Shown: positions 1-11,950, counted from the stretch's first letter. The stretch: 64,000 nucleotides of DNA from Dryocosmus kuriphilus (GCA_038277395.1 CM076189.1:78233421-78297420), one strand, 5' to 3'. Notes: generated by a model from the sequence alone, not told the origin. Numbers and translations: made by a program.

Positions 1-1142
1 AAAAATTATTATAGTTGAATTACCAATGGAGTTACAAATAATGAACATTTATTCATTAAAAAAATTATATCAATAAATGATGAGACTAATAAAAAATAAC
101 AAAAAAATAAATGCAAGTAAACAAAAAAGAATATTGTCGAAAATACAACTTAACGAATTATAAACTATTCGAAGTTTAAAACTAGATTTTTAATTTTACA
201 GAAACAAAAATTCTGAATTATACAAATAACAAACTTTTAAATACCGGTGATTGAATTTATTAATTATTAACTTATTTAAAATTAATATGGAAAAAATTTA
301 ACTTGCTATTAACATTATTGAAAATTAGAAGATTTGAAATTGTTGCTGTGAAGATTATTATTAAAATTAATATAAAATTACCAAAAATAAAGATATAATT
401 ATGAAATAAATAACGCTAAAATTAATGGGAATAATAAAAAATGATAAAAAAATATAAATTAATAAAAAAGAAAATTTTTGATAATACAGATTAAAGAATT
501 ATAAACTATCGAAAATTTACAATTGTAGGATTTTTAAGTTTCGAAAGATAAATATTATGAAATATAAAAGCATTAAATTAAAAGATATACGAGATTAAAA
601 CGATAAATTAATTTACATTTTTATAATTTACTTTAAAAAAATGACAATTAACATTAAAAATATTAAAAGCTTAGACCACTAAGATTTTTAATTATAGAAA
701 AATAAAAATTCGGAATGACACAAATAACAAATTTACAAATATCAGAAATTAAGATTATTAATTTATTTAAATAAATAAATAAATAGTTAAATAATAAAAA
801 TAATTAAATAAATAATACTAATTATTTATGTGGCTAGTAAACAATGAAAATATACAAATTAACAAAAAGAAAACTTTCTAAGACACATACTAAACAATTA
901 TTTACGCTACGAAATTTAAAATAGCACGATTTTTAATTATAGAAAAACAAATATTCCAAAATATACAAATAAACAGTTTAAAAATATCCGAAATTTAAAT
1001 TATTCATTTATTCATTTATTTCAAGTTTATTTTTAAAGAAACTAAAATTACTATTAAAATTATTAGAAACTAGGATAATTAAATTTGTTACTACTAACAT
1101 TATTATAAAATAAATAATATTAATAGTTGACAAGACTAATTT
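1..1142. repeat. AT-rich satellite, about three units
   Basis: Very AT-rich sequence with no credible gene. Recurring landmarks are a CGAATTATAAACTAT-like word near 150, 490 and 890, followed by a TTTTTAATTATCGAAAAAT-like word, an AATTATACAAATAACAAA-like word and a TTATTCATTTATTCATTT tail. Spacing between landmarks is about 340-400 bp. The same unit recurs near 5100-5990, 12400-13170 and 26520-26720, and in the opposite orientation at 13190-13390, 36660-36930, 55600-56150 and 61930-63540. It is the backbone into which most retroelements here inserted. Confidence 0.75.
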
Positions 1143-1356
1143 TTTTTTTCTTCCCTTTTTAACGTAGGCAGGGGGAAAACCTTCAGAAGGTCCCTGAGGG
1201 ATTCGCGCCTTAGTGTATGTGAGACTTTTACTCACTAAAAACCCACCTTCTTTTACTCCATACAGCTAGGCCAGGATCTGTTTTTCACATTACTACAAGT
1301 CGGCTGTTTATTTATAATTTTTACCCACCATTTCATTTCTGCTCAGTTTGTTTCCT

Positions 1357-1669
1357 TCAATCTGCACCACTATTCGTCTGAATATCTATGTTCATCTTCT
1401 TTTTCCTAAGTATGTTTTCCACATATTCAGCAACGGCTTTCCAGCTTTCTTGGCTTAGCAGAGTCTTATCCGCTACGTTTTCTGTGGTAAAGGATCCGAC
1501 TGTACTGCTTAAGTGTAGTCTCTCCTCCAACCATTTTTCGCAATAAAAGAATGTGTCTTCTGCATTGTCCTTCTCGCTGTCACCATACATACAGGTAGGT
1601 GAATTTATTTTGCCCATATTATGCATATAACTGCAGAAATACCCATGTCCGCTAAAGAGTTGCGTGAGG
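1357..1669 (-). pseudogene. R1 LINE C-terminal Cys/His knuckle
   Basis: The frame contains LTQLFSGHGYFCSYMH, then spaced Cys residues (PTCMYG, DTFFYCEKW). This is the C-terminal zinc-knuckle signature that follows RT in R1/I-group LINEs. About 100 residues remain, ending in a natural-looking stop. Its 5' end abuts the left TA of the Tc1 element, and without that element the frame would join the segment at 2938 directly. The knuckle is slightly degenerate: the first Cys pair is spread and an aspartate replaces the expected second Cys. Confidence 0.75.
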
Positions 1670-1671
1670 TA

Positions 1672-2935
1672 CAGTCTGTTCCACAAGAAAGAATACGCAT
1701 TTTCTCGAAAATTTTTAAAGATTTTTGCTTGTTTCTTTTTTCACCTGACTGCTGGTTTCAAGGGTAAGAGCGGAACCATCGATTTCGTTCAATCTTATTC
1801 GAAGTGTCAGATAGTGAACAAGTTTGCGCAATGAGTGCAGTGTACGCTAAACGGTTCGAAGCTGCGTTTTTCTGCAGCAATGCACACGGACCAAAAATTT
1901 CATACTCAGCTGCTGCTACGTGCTTAAAAAGTCTAAGTACTTCGCGCAAAAGTGGGTGGAGCGGTATAGGGACACAAAAGCTGTTGAAGATCTTCCAGGA
2001 AAAGTAGAAACGCGAGCAACGTCCAGCAAGGAGGATAAGGGGATCATCGCTCTATTCAAGCTAAACCCCACTCTACGGCAGCGCGAAACCAAGGCTAAGC
2101 TAGCGGAGAAGGGATTAGACGTTAGTATAAACACCGTCTGATGCAGATTAGCTGAGGCAAATATGCAGTACTGTAGCACGAGGCAGAATCCCCTGCTCTC
2201 AGAAGTGCACATGCAAAAACGGCTCTCATGGGCTATAGAAAATAATGATCGCGATTGGTCAAGTGTCATTTTTTACGACGAACCATCCTCTTGGGCATGG
2301 GTTCCAATAAAACGTGCCTGGTCAGGCAAAGGTGGGCGGTTCCTCCAGCGAACTGTTAAACACCCAGTAAAGATCCATGTTTGGGGATGCTTCTCACAGC
2401 GCGGTTTTGGCTGTTTAGAGCTGTCCACTGAGAACCTGAACAAGGAAAAAATGGTCAAAATCTACAAACATGGTCTTTTGAGGTCTGCAGAAAGATGCTT
2501 GGAGCCAATAATGAGGTTTCGATCCTTCAAGAGGACAACTATCCCAAACATTGCAGTCGCCTCTGCAAGAACTGGAAAGCTGAAAATGGCGTCGTCACCT
2601 TAGCCTGGCCTTCACAATCTCCTGATGCCAATCCGATTGAAAATGTGTGGAGTGTCGTTAAGAGAAAACTTGCAGGAAGGCGTGTATTCACCCTCAAGCA
2701 GCTCTCTCGACGAATTAGAGAGGTGTGGCGCTCTCTATCTTTAGAATATGCTGAAAAATTAGCCGAGAGCATGCCCAGAAGATGCCAGGCCATTATCGAT
2801 AATAATGGCGATTGGACCATTTATTGAGGTAAGTTCTCCCTAATTTTTAAAACGCTTTTTTATGCCAAAAAAGAAAAATAAATTTGTTTTTAAAACTTTT
2901 CGAGAAAACGCGTATTCTTTCTTGTGGAACAGACG
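1672..2935 (+). mobile_element. Tc1/mariner-family DNA transposon nested in the R1 LINE
   Basis: The two ends are inverted copies: the left begins CAGTCTGTTCCACAAGAAAG and the right, read in reverse complement, begins CGTCTGTTCCACAAGAAAG, one base shorter. Matching continues about 40 bp inward. TA dinucleotides at 1670-1671 and 2936-2937 are the expected target duplication. The interior encodes a degraded DD34E-type transposase. The flanking LINE coding frame is continuous if the element and one TA are ignored, which confirms the boundaries to the base. Confidence 0.92.
1804..2827 (+). pseudogene. Tc1-like transposase, inactivated
   Basis: The order is an N-terminal HTH region (1804-2141 in two frames), then a TGA, then the catalytic domain. 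Recognisable blocks are VIFYDEPSS (first Asp), KIHVWGCFS, QEDNYPKH (second Asp) and SPDANPIENVW (Glu at the DD34E position). Length matches the usual 330-350 residues. There are at least two frameshifts (near 1920 and 2500) and one internal stop near 2140, so no full-length enzyme can be made. Confidence 0.85.
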
Positions 2936-2937
2936 TA

Positions 2938-3280
2938 GTAGTTTATTTCTCCGTGTGTTCAAGTGGACCAAATTTGTACTTTTGGAATAATTCGAGCAGT
3001 GCAGCGACCTTCTTTCGCCTCTACCCATGTGCTATAGCGCCAGAGGTGTGACGCCAGCAATAGCCAGTGTTGCTGCTTCCGACCCCGTACGGTATGCACA
3101 TGGATCTCGGACGGCACATCTTCTCTGGATTTGTCCCAGCATTTTTCTGTGGTACTCCTTACTTTGGGCATTGGCCAATATTTCTGCGACATATAGCAGT
3201 ATCGACTGGACTGAAGTCATGATCAGCTTTCTTTGAATTGCTTTTGGTCCGGCAGTGTTTGACATCAGTTGGCTAAGCAT
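2938..3280 (-). pseudogene. R1 LINE thumb/connection region fragment
   Basis: Minus-strand frames contain SVQSILLYVAEI followed by an R/K-rich segment and TLAIAGVTPLAL, typical of the post-RT region of R1 elements (a YGAEIW-like helix, then AGVIPL). Two overlapping frames show a frameshift. The segment stops at the TA that marks the right edge of the Tc1 insertion and resumes at 1669. Confidence 0.65.
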
Positions 3281-3365
3281 AGATCGTGACTTTCGCTGCT
3301 TTGTTGGCTGTTTTCCTTATTTGTTCACCAAAATTCAATTTGTTTTCAACTATTAAGCCAAGGTA

Positions 3366-4459
3366 CTAGACTACCTTTTTAGTTTGGATGAAATCGCCAT
3401 TAATTTCGACGGGGAAAATCACGTCCAATCCTCTGGTTGTGAGCAACACAATTTCTGTTTTGGAGACAGCGAGGGAGAGACTGTGTTCCCTGATACACCT
3501 CTCAATTTGGAGCATAACCAGTTTGATTTTCTGCTGCGCCTGACCTATAGATCTAGCGGAGACTATCGCAGTTATATCATCTGCATACCCTACTATTGTG
3601 GTTTCTGGAGGCATTTCTAATCTTAATAAGATATCATATACGAAATTCCATAGCTCAAGACCAACTACAGAGTCCTGGTCTGCGTCTGCACTGAGTTTTT
3701 TGCTGCGTCGGCCAGCGGAGAATTGGAGAATAGGATTTGATTACGCATGTAGTCACTCATTAGGTGGAATAAATAGAGTGGTACTCTAAACTGAAGCAGC
3801 GATGCAATTATATCCATCCATCTCATCGAATTAAAGGCATTTCTTACATCTAGTGTAACAAATAATGTAATTCTGCGAAAGTGATGTGTTCTGTTTCGTA
3901 CTATTTGTACAGTTCCGAGCATCATCTTCATAGCATCCATGGTCGAGCTACCTGATCTGAAACCATGCTTATTATCCGATAGTCCGCCAGCAGCCTCAAT
4001 TGCAGTTTGCACTCGTGCCTCGATGAGCTTTTCAAAGACTCTTCTCGCTGTATCTAGCATACAAAGTGGGCGGTTGGAGGATGGTAGGGATGCATCGCTC
4101 TTGCCTTTATCTATGAGCACAAGGTTAGCAGTCTTCCATTTAATATGGAAGATGCCTTCATTTAGCGATTTTTTATACATGTTCAACAACATTTGCGGGC
4201 AGATTTCCTCTACTAGTTTAAGGACTTCTCTAGTAATCCCATTGGGTCCTGGGGCTTTGTTATTTCCGAGTGATGAGACTGATTTGTGAAGCTTCTCAGG
4301 ACTGAATTCTGGGCACTCCCTAATATCCTCCGCTGGCAGCTCCTCGTTTACAGGATGGGAACGGAAGAGGTCTTGAACGATGGAGACCATAAACTCTGGT
4401 TCTAAAGCGACGTTTGAGTTTGTCGCCTCCAGTTTCTTCGTTACGACCTTATACCCCAA
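3366..4459 (-). pseudogene. R1 LINE reverse transcriptase, broken
   Basis: The N-terminal part shows NKAPGPNGI, then LVLIDKGK, CMLDTARRVFEKLI, KHGFRSGSSTMDA and FVTLDVRNAFNSM, matching RT blocks 0-A with the first catalytic aspartate. A stop falls where the PQGS block should be. The frame then resumes with VGYADDITAIV, the catalytic YADD box, and KTEIVLLTTR. Order and spacing fit an R1-type RT. The open stretch of 264 codons shows fairly recent activity, but the stop and the degraded block B rule out activity now. Confidence 0.8.
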
Positions 4460-4462
4460 TCC

Positions 4463-5035
4463 TCAAGGGTCTTCATTCAGATCATCAATTAATTTCCTCC
4501 AACATCTTGCTTTGCTATTGTTAATGGCGCACCTGAGCTCTTTTCTGGCAGGTTTGTATTCTTCGTTCTTTTTACTTTTACTCATTTCTCCTCTTCTTTT
4601 GCTTCTGCAGTTCTCTCGTATGAGTCTTGTTCGGCGCATTTTGACTTCACAAACATTCGCGATGATCCTCATTGTCTCTTCCGTATTGAAGAATGTATAT
4701 TTATTTATTTTATGGACGCTCCATCTTTGCCTGCTAGGGCATGGTTGTGCTAGTTGTGCAGACGCCTCAGAGTTTAGCCCGAAGTAGATATACTGATGGT
4801 CGCTTGCAATTTTCTCCGAGCACATGGTTAGGTCCGTTATGGTAAGTGTGTAACCAGGGTGCCGGAATGTGCTGGTGTTCCTCTGTTATCAATAACAAGA
4901 TCCAGCTTAGCAGCCATCTCCAATATCATCCTGCCCCACTTTTTCGTATTTTTAGATCCCCATTCTACGGCGCTAGCATTAAAGTCTCCTGCGAATATCG
5001 AGCGATTGCAATTGTTACGTAGAGTGTCTTTATAT
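4463..5035 (-). pseudogene. R1 LINE endonuclease C-terminal fragment
   Basis: Minus-strand translation near 4990 gives an AGDFNA motif followed by EWGS, the phosphodiesterase core of APE-type endonucleases of R1/Jockey-group LINEs. A second frame from about 4825 continues with an SDHQYIYF segment, the usual end of this domain, and the linker towards RT. The two parts are in different frames, so there is at least one frameshift near 4830. The first two thirds of the domain are missing because of 5' truncation. Not functional. Confidence 0.7.
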
Positions 5036-5992
5036 TATTATTATACTATTATTTATATTAATTTAAAATGACAAGATTCTTATTTATCGAAAATATATAT
5101 TAATGAATTATAAACTATCAAAAATTTTTAATAATTTGATTTTTAATGATCGGAAAATAAATATTGTGAAATATACAAAAATTATGTTAAAAGATATACG
5201 AGATTAGAATGATTAATTAATTTATTTATATATAATTTATTGTAAAAAATTATAATTGTTATTAAAAATACTAAAAACTTAAAACAACTAGATTTCTAAC
5301 TATCGAAAAATAAAAATTCGGAATGACACAAATAACAAATTTACAAATATTTGAAATTAAAGTTATTAATTTATTTCTAATTTATTTAAAATTAAATTGA
5401 AATTACGCAGATTAAATGTTTAATTACAAAATAAATAATATTTATAATATATAGGGCTAGTAAGAAATGAAACAATACAAATTAAAAAAAAAGAGAATTG
5501 TCTAAAACAAAAAAAAGCAATTATATACACTGCGACATTTAAAATAATTTGATTTCTAATTATCGATAAATAAAAATTACGAATTATATAAATAAAAAGT
5601 TTAAAAATATCCAAAATTTTAATTATTCATTTATTCATTTATTTGAAGTTTCTTTTTAAAGAAAGTAAGATTATTATTAAAATTATTAGAATCCAGGAGA
5701 ATTAAACTTGTTTCTTTTAAAATTATTATTAAAATTAATTTAAAATTGCCAAAAGTAAATACCTGATTATAAAATAGAAATACTAATATTTGATAAGACT
5801 AATAAAGGATGACAAAAAAATACAAATTAAAAAAAAAAGAAAATTTTCGAATACACACATTAACGAATTATGAACCCTACACAATTTAGAATAACAAGTT
5901 ATTGAATTATCGAGGAATAAAAATTCCGTATTATAGAAATAAAAAATTCAAAAATATCCAAAATTTCAACTATACATTTATTCATTCATTTA
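5036..5992. repeat. AT-rich satellite, second block
   Basis: Same unit as in the first kilobase, landmarks near 5100, 5515 and 5865. It continues the array interrupted by the R1 LINE. The last bases (about 5967-5992) are the left copy of the target-site duplication of the LINE that follows. No gene seen. Confidence 0.75.
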
Positions 5993-6303
5993 TTTATTTA
6001 TACTCCCTCCCTTTTACGGGTTTGAGAGTCTTCACACAATCATTACATATGCTTACAATCCAATTCCTTAAACTATATTCTCCCTTATCGTTCTCTTATA
6101 CTATTACATAGATATTTTCTTAACCTGTTCTTAAATTTATTCTTAAATTTAAGCGCTTGCGACCGAGACCAGGGCTTCTGTTTCCTCTTACCTTTGCCAA
6201 TCTATACTTGGCAATTACTTTTACGGTTCTACTTTATATTTTTAATATCTTTAAACTACATCATGCGACCTTTTCTTTCTCTTAACTTTTCCAGCTTCTT
6301 AAT

Positions 6304-9300
6304 TCATCCCTCCCCCTGTCCATTCTCATTCAAAATCGTTTTCATTCTCTCTCCCACACTCTTCCCTTCTCCTTCGTCTCCTGTACATCTCTCTAACACA
6401 TGCACCCATGTACCCTGTTCATACCCACATACTCTACAACTATTCTCCTCTTCATTCATCCAGTACCTACACTCTCTTACGCCCTCTCCCATTCTAAATC
6501 TTATCACTCTGTTCCATTTACTCTCTTTCTTTATCCTTCCCAGATACTCTGGCTCTCCTTCCAGCTTGACCATCCTGTACCAACTGTTGTACCTCGACTC
6601 CAAGATTTTTCTCCATCTTTCCTCACCTTGTCGAGCCAGAATCTCTTCCTCTATTCCTTGCTATTCTCCACTCTCCACATTCATACTCAATTCTGTCTTC
6701 CTTGCGTACCTTTGTCCTTCCCATTTCGACCATTGCATATTCCCCCTTCTTTCTTTGTCTTCTATCTGCCTTAGACACGCTTGTGCTACCTTACTTCCTT
6801 CCCCCCTCCTTAGCTTTTCCTCAAAATTCCATGCCCTTTTCATTTGCCTTACCACAATTTTTTCTCGGCCTAACTCTTCCCTCAGCACATAACCTGGACA
6901 GCTCCATCCTAACCCCATGACCCATCTCAGGAATCTCTCCTGCATGCTTTCTACTCTTTTATATTCCTTTCGTCCCCATATTTCCGTTCCATAACTTACT
7001 ACTGACCACACTAACACATCAAACATCCACACTCTCATTCTCCAATCATCCCTGAACTTCCTCTTTCCTATGCCCCACACTTGGCTCATAACCTTGCTTC
7101 TACTTTCCAATCTCCTTCTCACCTCCTCTACTCCTCCTCCTGTTTCGAACCAAAAGCCTGGGTAACAAAACTCTTCTAACATTTCCACCACCTTGCCATT
7201 CATCTTCCATTCATACTCTATTTTACACTTTCTCTTTCTAAAACACACCACCTTCGTTTTATTCACATTCACCGTTAAATATTTGTCTCTTACATACTCT
7301 TCAAATATTCTCATCATCAAACTCATCCCTCTTTCATCATCTGCTACCAACACTATATCGTCGGCGTATGCTAACGAATATAGCTTGCCATTTCCCAGTT
7401 TCGTTCCCCCTTTCCCTTTCCTTGATAATTTTTTCTCCAAATCTGCGAAAAGAATACTGAACAGTAGCGGGGTCAGTGAACATCCCTGCCTCAAACCCCT
7501 TCCCGCCCAAAACTCCTATTCTTTCTTTTTTGCTATTCTTACCTTCATCCTCGTTTCTACAATTATTCCTTTTATCCTCTCCACCAGAATTTCTTCTGTT
7601 CCTCTTGCTTTCAAGGCCCTCCAAAGCACCCTTCTATTGACCGAGTCAATCGCTGCTTTTAAGTCTACAAATATTGCGACCAGTTTCCCTTTCTTCTGCC
7701 CTAGGTTCCCATTAACTAAATAGTTGAGCACGTATATATTGTCTGCTGTACCCATCCCCTTCCTGAAACCTGTTTGATTGTGTGGCATACTCTCTTTCTC
7801 TTCGATCTGTCTTTCCAATTTTTTCCTGATCACCTCTGTATAAACTTTGTATCCTACAGACGTGAGTGTGATACCTCTATAATCCTGCACATTTTTTCCT
7901 TCTCTTTCCTTACTCAGTGGCACTACCAGCCCTGCCCTCCACTTTTCCGGCCTCTCTTCTCCTTTCCATACCTTATTACAAATCCTCCACATATCTTCTC
8001 TTACCCTTTCCCCACCATATTTCAGTGCTTCCTTCTCTATGCCATTCTCCACTGTTGCCTTATTTCGTTTTAACTTTGCGATTGCTTCATTTATCTCCTC
8101 TCTACTTATCTCGTTTACTCCGTCCTCTGCCCCTGCAGCTACCTTCCTCCCTTCTCCACGCATTCTATTTCCCACACCTCCCAGCAAACCCTTAAAGTAT
8201 TCTGTCCACTCTTTCATCCCTATTTCCTCGTTTATGCCTTTTCTTCCTCCCCTTTCCCTATTTATCACTTCCCATTCCCTCCCTTCCTTTACCGCTTTCT
8301 CCACCTGTTTTACGTACTTTTCTTTGTCCTTTTGCTTCTTTTCGCTCAACATTCTCTCATGCTCTCTGTTCCTCCTATTGTACTCTTCCTTCTCCATTTC
8401 CTCACTCCTCCATTTTCTCACACATTCTTTCATATTCACTTTTCTCACTCTGTATTCTTCATCCCGCCACCCTCTCTTACCTGTTTCTGCTTCGCTTAGG
8501 GGTCTCACCTCGTCCCTAATCTTTTCAACCACCACTTTAAGTTTTTCTGTCATCTTATCTATTCCTTCTTCTTCCATTTGTCCCCAATCCTCGTTTTCCA
8601 TTTTTTCTGTGAATTTCCTTAACTTATCCTGCCCCCATCTCCCCATTTTCAATTTTGTTTCCCCGGCTTCTCTTTTATTCCCTCTTTCGCGCTTTGATCC
8701 TCCCCCTCTTAATGTTGCTATCACTGGGAAGTGTTCGGACTCTATCTCCTTCCCTACTTTCATTCTAACCATCAAATTCCTGATTCTTTCTTCTCCTAGA
8801 ATGTAATCGATTACCGTGTCTCCTTTACCTGTAAACGTATATTCCTCCTTTTCATCCCCTGTTGTTGTATTGCCATTACATATGGAGCATCTGGCCTCTC
8901 CTATCAAGTCTAGAAGCATTTTCCCCTCTCGGTCTGTTTCCCTGTGCCTCGAGATTCTCATAAATACCTCGTTTTCTTCATCTCGCGTCTCTCCCCCTTG
9001 TTCACCAGTCGAAGCATTCAGGTCCCCTCCAATTAACACCAAATCCCCTCTTTATTCTCTATCCATCTTCTTATTACATTCCATCCTTCTTCCTCTCCTA
9101 TTCTCCTATATACGCATTCAATGTTCGCTCTTACTTTTTCCACTCTTATTTTTCGCACCATTGTTCCCTCCTTTTCTTCCGCATTGTCACGTTCTTCCTC
9201 CTCTACTACCAATTCCTTTCTTACACCTGCAACCAGTCCACCCATCCCTCTCTCTTTCACTTTTTCCTTTCTTGCTCCTTGCATCACCCATACATATCCT

Positions 9301-9440
9301 CTCGGTAATCTTCTTTTCATGCCTTTCCAGTCCTTTTCATCCATCCGTGTTTCACTCATCATTATCACATCCCACTTTTGCACTTCTTCAAAGAATCGCT
9401 ATCTTTGTTCTTTAACCCTAACACATTTCAAAATGCTACC
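6304..9440 (-). pseudogene. LINE-H copy 1 ORF2: endonuclease and reverse transcriptase
   Basis: The N-terminal endonuclease shows VIMMSETRMDEKDW and LPRGYVW, then IGGDLNASTGE (GDFNA-type core) and SEHFPVIATL. RT blocks follow: LVVPLSKE, DYRGITL, NQTGFRKGMGTADN, VAIFVDLKAAIDSV, LRQGCSLTPLLFSILFADLE and the catalytic SLAYADDIVLVADD. A RVCGYEQGTWVHVLERC knuckle closes the protein. One frameshift near 9040 and two in-frame TAG codons (just upstream of the RQGCSLTP block and before the C-terminal 120 residues) break it; otherwise about 900 codons stay in one frame. A recently active copy. Confidence 0.85.
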
Positions 9441-9535
9441 TGTACTTCTCTCTTTTTGTCTTTTCCTACATTATTCCTTCCCTTTAATTCCCCTTTCCGT
9501 GTGCAAACCCCCCGGCCGCCCCAGTGTCCTCATTA

Positions 9536-10770
9536 CACAGCCCCACGAAAAAAAAAGTTGTTTGTGTGAAAGCTAGATCTAAGACATTTATACGTTTTTG
9601 AGGTCGCTGAGTCCGAATCCGAGGTCCGTTTGACCAAGTCAGGCCATGATGAAGGTCACGTGAAGGTCAAATTCGGAAAATGCATTGCAAACAAGGTAAG
9701 AAACTGCACTGATACGTTTTTGGAGTCGCTGAGTCCGAATACGAGGTCCGTTTGACCCAGTCAGGTCATGATCAAGGTCAGGTGAAGGTCAAATTCGGAA
9801 AATGCATTGCAAAGAAAGTAGGAAACTACACTGATACGTTCCTGGGGTCGCTGACGCCGAACCTGAGGTCAGTTTGACACAGCCAGGCGCACAGCTCTAA
9901 GATGTAAAATTGTTTATCCCATACTCTGAAAGAGCATCAGATCAGAAGCAGACTTGTTGGTCTGCGATAATCACTCTTGCAGTGATAATACTAGAAATCC
10001 TTGTACCTCAGAATATGCTGTAGATGGTGACACTGCCCGAAAAGGGATGTGTGGCATGATCCATCTTACGATGTCCTGAGGTATCGAAGCCAGCGGAGGC
10101 GCGCTGCTCTGCAGTGAATCGTTAGGGTATTTACTTTGTTTGCACTGCACTTTCTCAATTTGACCGTCACCTGGTCCAGACCTGAACCTAACCGGGTCAA
10201 GTAAACCTCGGATCCAGATTTGGCGAACCCTCCGAATTTGAGCTTCATCTGACCTTGATTATGGTCCGACTGGGTCAAACGGACCTCGGATTCGGACTCA
10301 GCGACCCCAAAAACGTATTAGTGTACTTTCTTACCTTGTTTGCAATGCATTTTCCGAATTTGACCTTCACCTGACCTTGATCATGATCTGACTGGGTCAA
10401 ACGGACCCCGGATTCAGACTCAGCGACCTCAAAAACGTATAGATATCTTAGATTTATCTTTCGCACATACAAATTTTTTTTTTCGCATTTTCCGAATTTG
10501 ACCTTCACCTGACCTTGGTCATGACCCGATTGGGTCAAATGGACCTCGAATTCGGACTCAGCGACCTCCAGAACGTATAGATATCTTAGATTTATCTTTC
10601 GCACATACAAATTTTTTTTTTCGCATTTTCCGAATTTGACCTTCACCTGACCTTGGTCATGACCCGATTGGGTCAAATGGACCTCGAATTCGGACTCAGC
10701 GACCTCCAGAACGTATAGATATCTTAGATTTATCTTTCGAACATACAACTTTTTTTTTCGTGGGGCTGTG
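9536..10770. mobile_element. Non-autonomous inverted-repeat element in LINE-H, TTA target duplication
   Basis: Both ends read CACAGCCCCACGAAAAAAAA inward and are flanked by TTA (9533-9535 and 10771-10773). Each half consists of about 100-bp subunits with the words GTCGCTGAGTCCGAAT, GGTCCGTTTGACC, GGTCATGATCAAGGTCA and GGTGAAGGTCAAATTCGG: three in the left half (plus orientation) and four or five in the right half (minus orientation). There is no transposase. The 3-bp TWA-type duplication and a CAC terminus fit CMC/Chapaev3-like elements by recall, but an unnamed foldback family is equally possible. It separates ORF1 from ORF2 of its host LINE. Confidence 0.8.
10025..10145. other. Fragment resembling the RTE LINE leader, inside the inverted-repeat element
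   Basis: The centre of the 9536-10770 element contains ACACTGCCCG, GGGATGTGTGG and, further on, GCCAG, GGCGC, CTGC and CGTTAGG in the same order and spacing as at 50295-50405 in the 5' region of the RTE LINE. The first 38 bases match closely. Either the element captured part of an RTE copy or both took it from a third repeat. Confidence 0.5.
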
Positions 10771-10774
10771 TTAT

Positions 10775-11950
10775 TTACAACGTTTCTTCCCCCCTCCCCC
10801 GTCATTTTTCTGCCTTCCTTCAGTTCTTCAGCTTTCTCATCCCATATCCACACCTCTCCATTTACCCACATCCTATATTTCCCAGTCCTTATCCTGGCTC
10901 CTTTTTTCCTCTCAACCCATGCCCTTTGTTCTATTTGCCACCTCCTTTTTCTCTCCTTCCATGTCAAGTCTTCTTCGATTCTTTCCATTCTTCCCCTCAA
11001 TTTTTTTTCTCCTGCATTATTTTCTTTTTCTCCTCCTCATTTCCTATTTTTACTAGAAACATTCCTTCTTTTCCTTCCTTCGTTCCACCTATTCTCTTAA
11101 CTCCTTCTATCTTTACCTCTATTCCAATATCTCTCATTAAATTTTTTATTTCCGCTTCCCCTGTTTCACTCTCCACTTTCAGACACTTAACTATGATGTT
11201 ATTTTTCCTCTTTGCCCTTTCTTCCCCTTCCATTTTTCTTTCAATCTCACTCTATCTCGTATTCAATGTTTCATTCACATTTCGCATGCTCTCATCACTC
11301 CCTTTTATTACTTTCATTCTCTCTGTTTCCTTCCCTATATGCTCGTTCCTGATTTCTAATTTGCTTACCCGTTCTTCCAACTGTTTTATCTCGTTTTTCC
11401 TATGCTCATCAACCTCTCCCTGTCTATTCTCTATACTATCTAATTTCTCCCATACCTGGTCTTTCTTCTCTTTCCATAGTTTATCCCACTGTTCCCACTT
11501 TTCTCTTACTTCTCTCACTTTCCCCCTTACGTCTCTCACTTCCACCCTTACGTCATTTCCCTGCCAGCTCATGTCATCAAGTCTCCGCCTTGTTTCCTCT
11601 CTAAACCCTTTTATGAGGGCTTCCAATTTTTCAAACAGCTGTCCCTCCCTCCTATCTCTTTCTGGAGTTTTCCGTTTTATCCTAACTTTCCTGTTATCCT
11701 TGTCTCTCTCTAGCTCATAATCCACTTCTTCTCTTTCTCTTTTTTCCTTTTCCTCACTGATGGTCGTGCTCAACTTTTTTCGCCATTCATCTAGGCTCCT
11801 ATTTGAGCCCGCGCTGCCCAGCTTGTTAAGGCGCAGTAAGTTGGAGGATCTCCCACGTCTTAGAGACGTCCCTGGTTCCTTCCTGGCTTTCATCGCCTCT
11901 CTGTCCGGCGTTACAGATCCTTTCTCACCGCTGCTGTCACTACGCTCCAC
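10775..11950 (-). pseudogene. LINE-H copy 1 ORF1, coiled-coil nucleic-acid-binding protein
   Basis: Starts with MERSDSSGEKGS. Residues 60-230 are extremely rich in Lys, Arg and Glu and predict a long coiled coil. After an in-frame TAG the same frame continues with AKRKNNIIVKCLKVE and EGMFLVKIGNEEEKKKIM, which resembles the RRM-like core of L1-type ORF1 proteins. A slip in an A8 run near 11000 shifts to the last frame, RGRMERIEEDLTWKERKRR, a C-terminal domain-like basic segment. It probably coats LINE RNA. The inserted 9536-10770 element cuts the last codons. Confidence 0.7.

Larger units (their letters stand above)
1143..5035 (-). mobile_element. R1-clade non-LTR retrotransposon, 5'-truncated, split by a Tc1 insertion
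   Basis: On the minus strand the pieces run in the correct order: end of the APE endonuclease, reverse transcriptase with a YADD box, thumb region and C-terminal Cys/His knuckle, then a short 3' untranslated stretch ending in an A-rich tail (plus-strand T run near 1143). The 5' end is lost inside the endonuclease. Satellite of the same type lies on both sides, so the element landed in the array. Frameshifts and stops break every segment. R1 clade is inferred from the style of the endonuclease, RT and the GHGYF knuckle. It is not in rDNA here. Confidence 0.8.

Noticed and set aside
8039..9576. Several 150-255-codon plus-strand open frames
   Set aside because: Antisense shadows of LINE-H copy 1 ORF2, same composition argument. 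The minus strand carries endonuclease and RT motifs.
10275..10760. Minus-strand frame with three repeats of an EFEVHLTQSGHDQG-type peptide
   Set aside because: Translation of the inverted-repeat element subunits. The repeats follow DNA periodicity and exist in both orientations, so no protein is implied.
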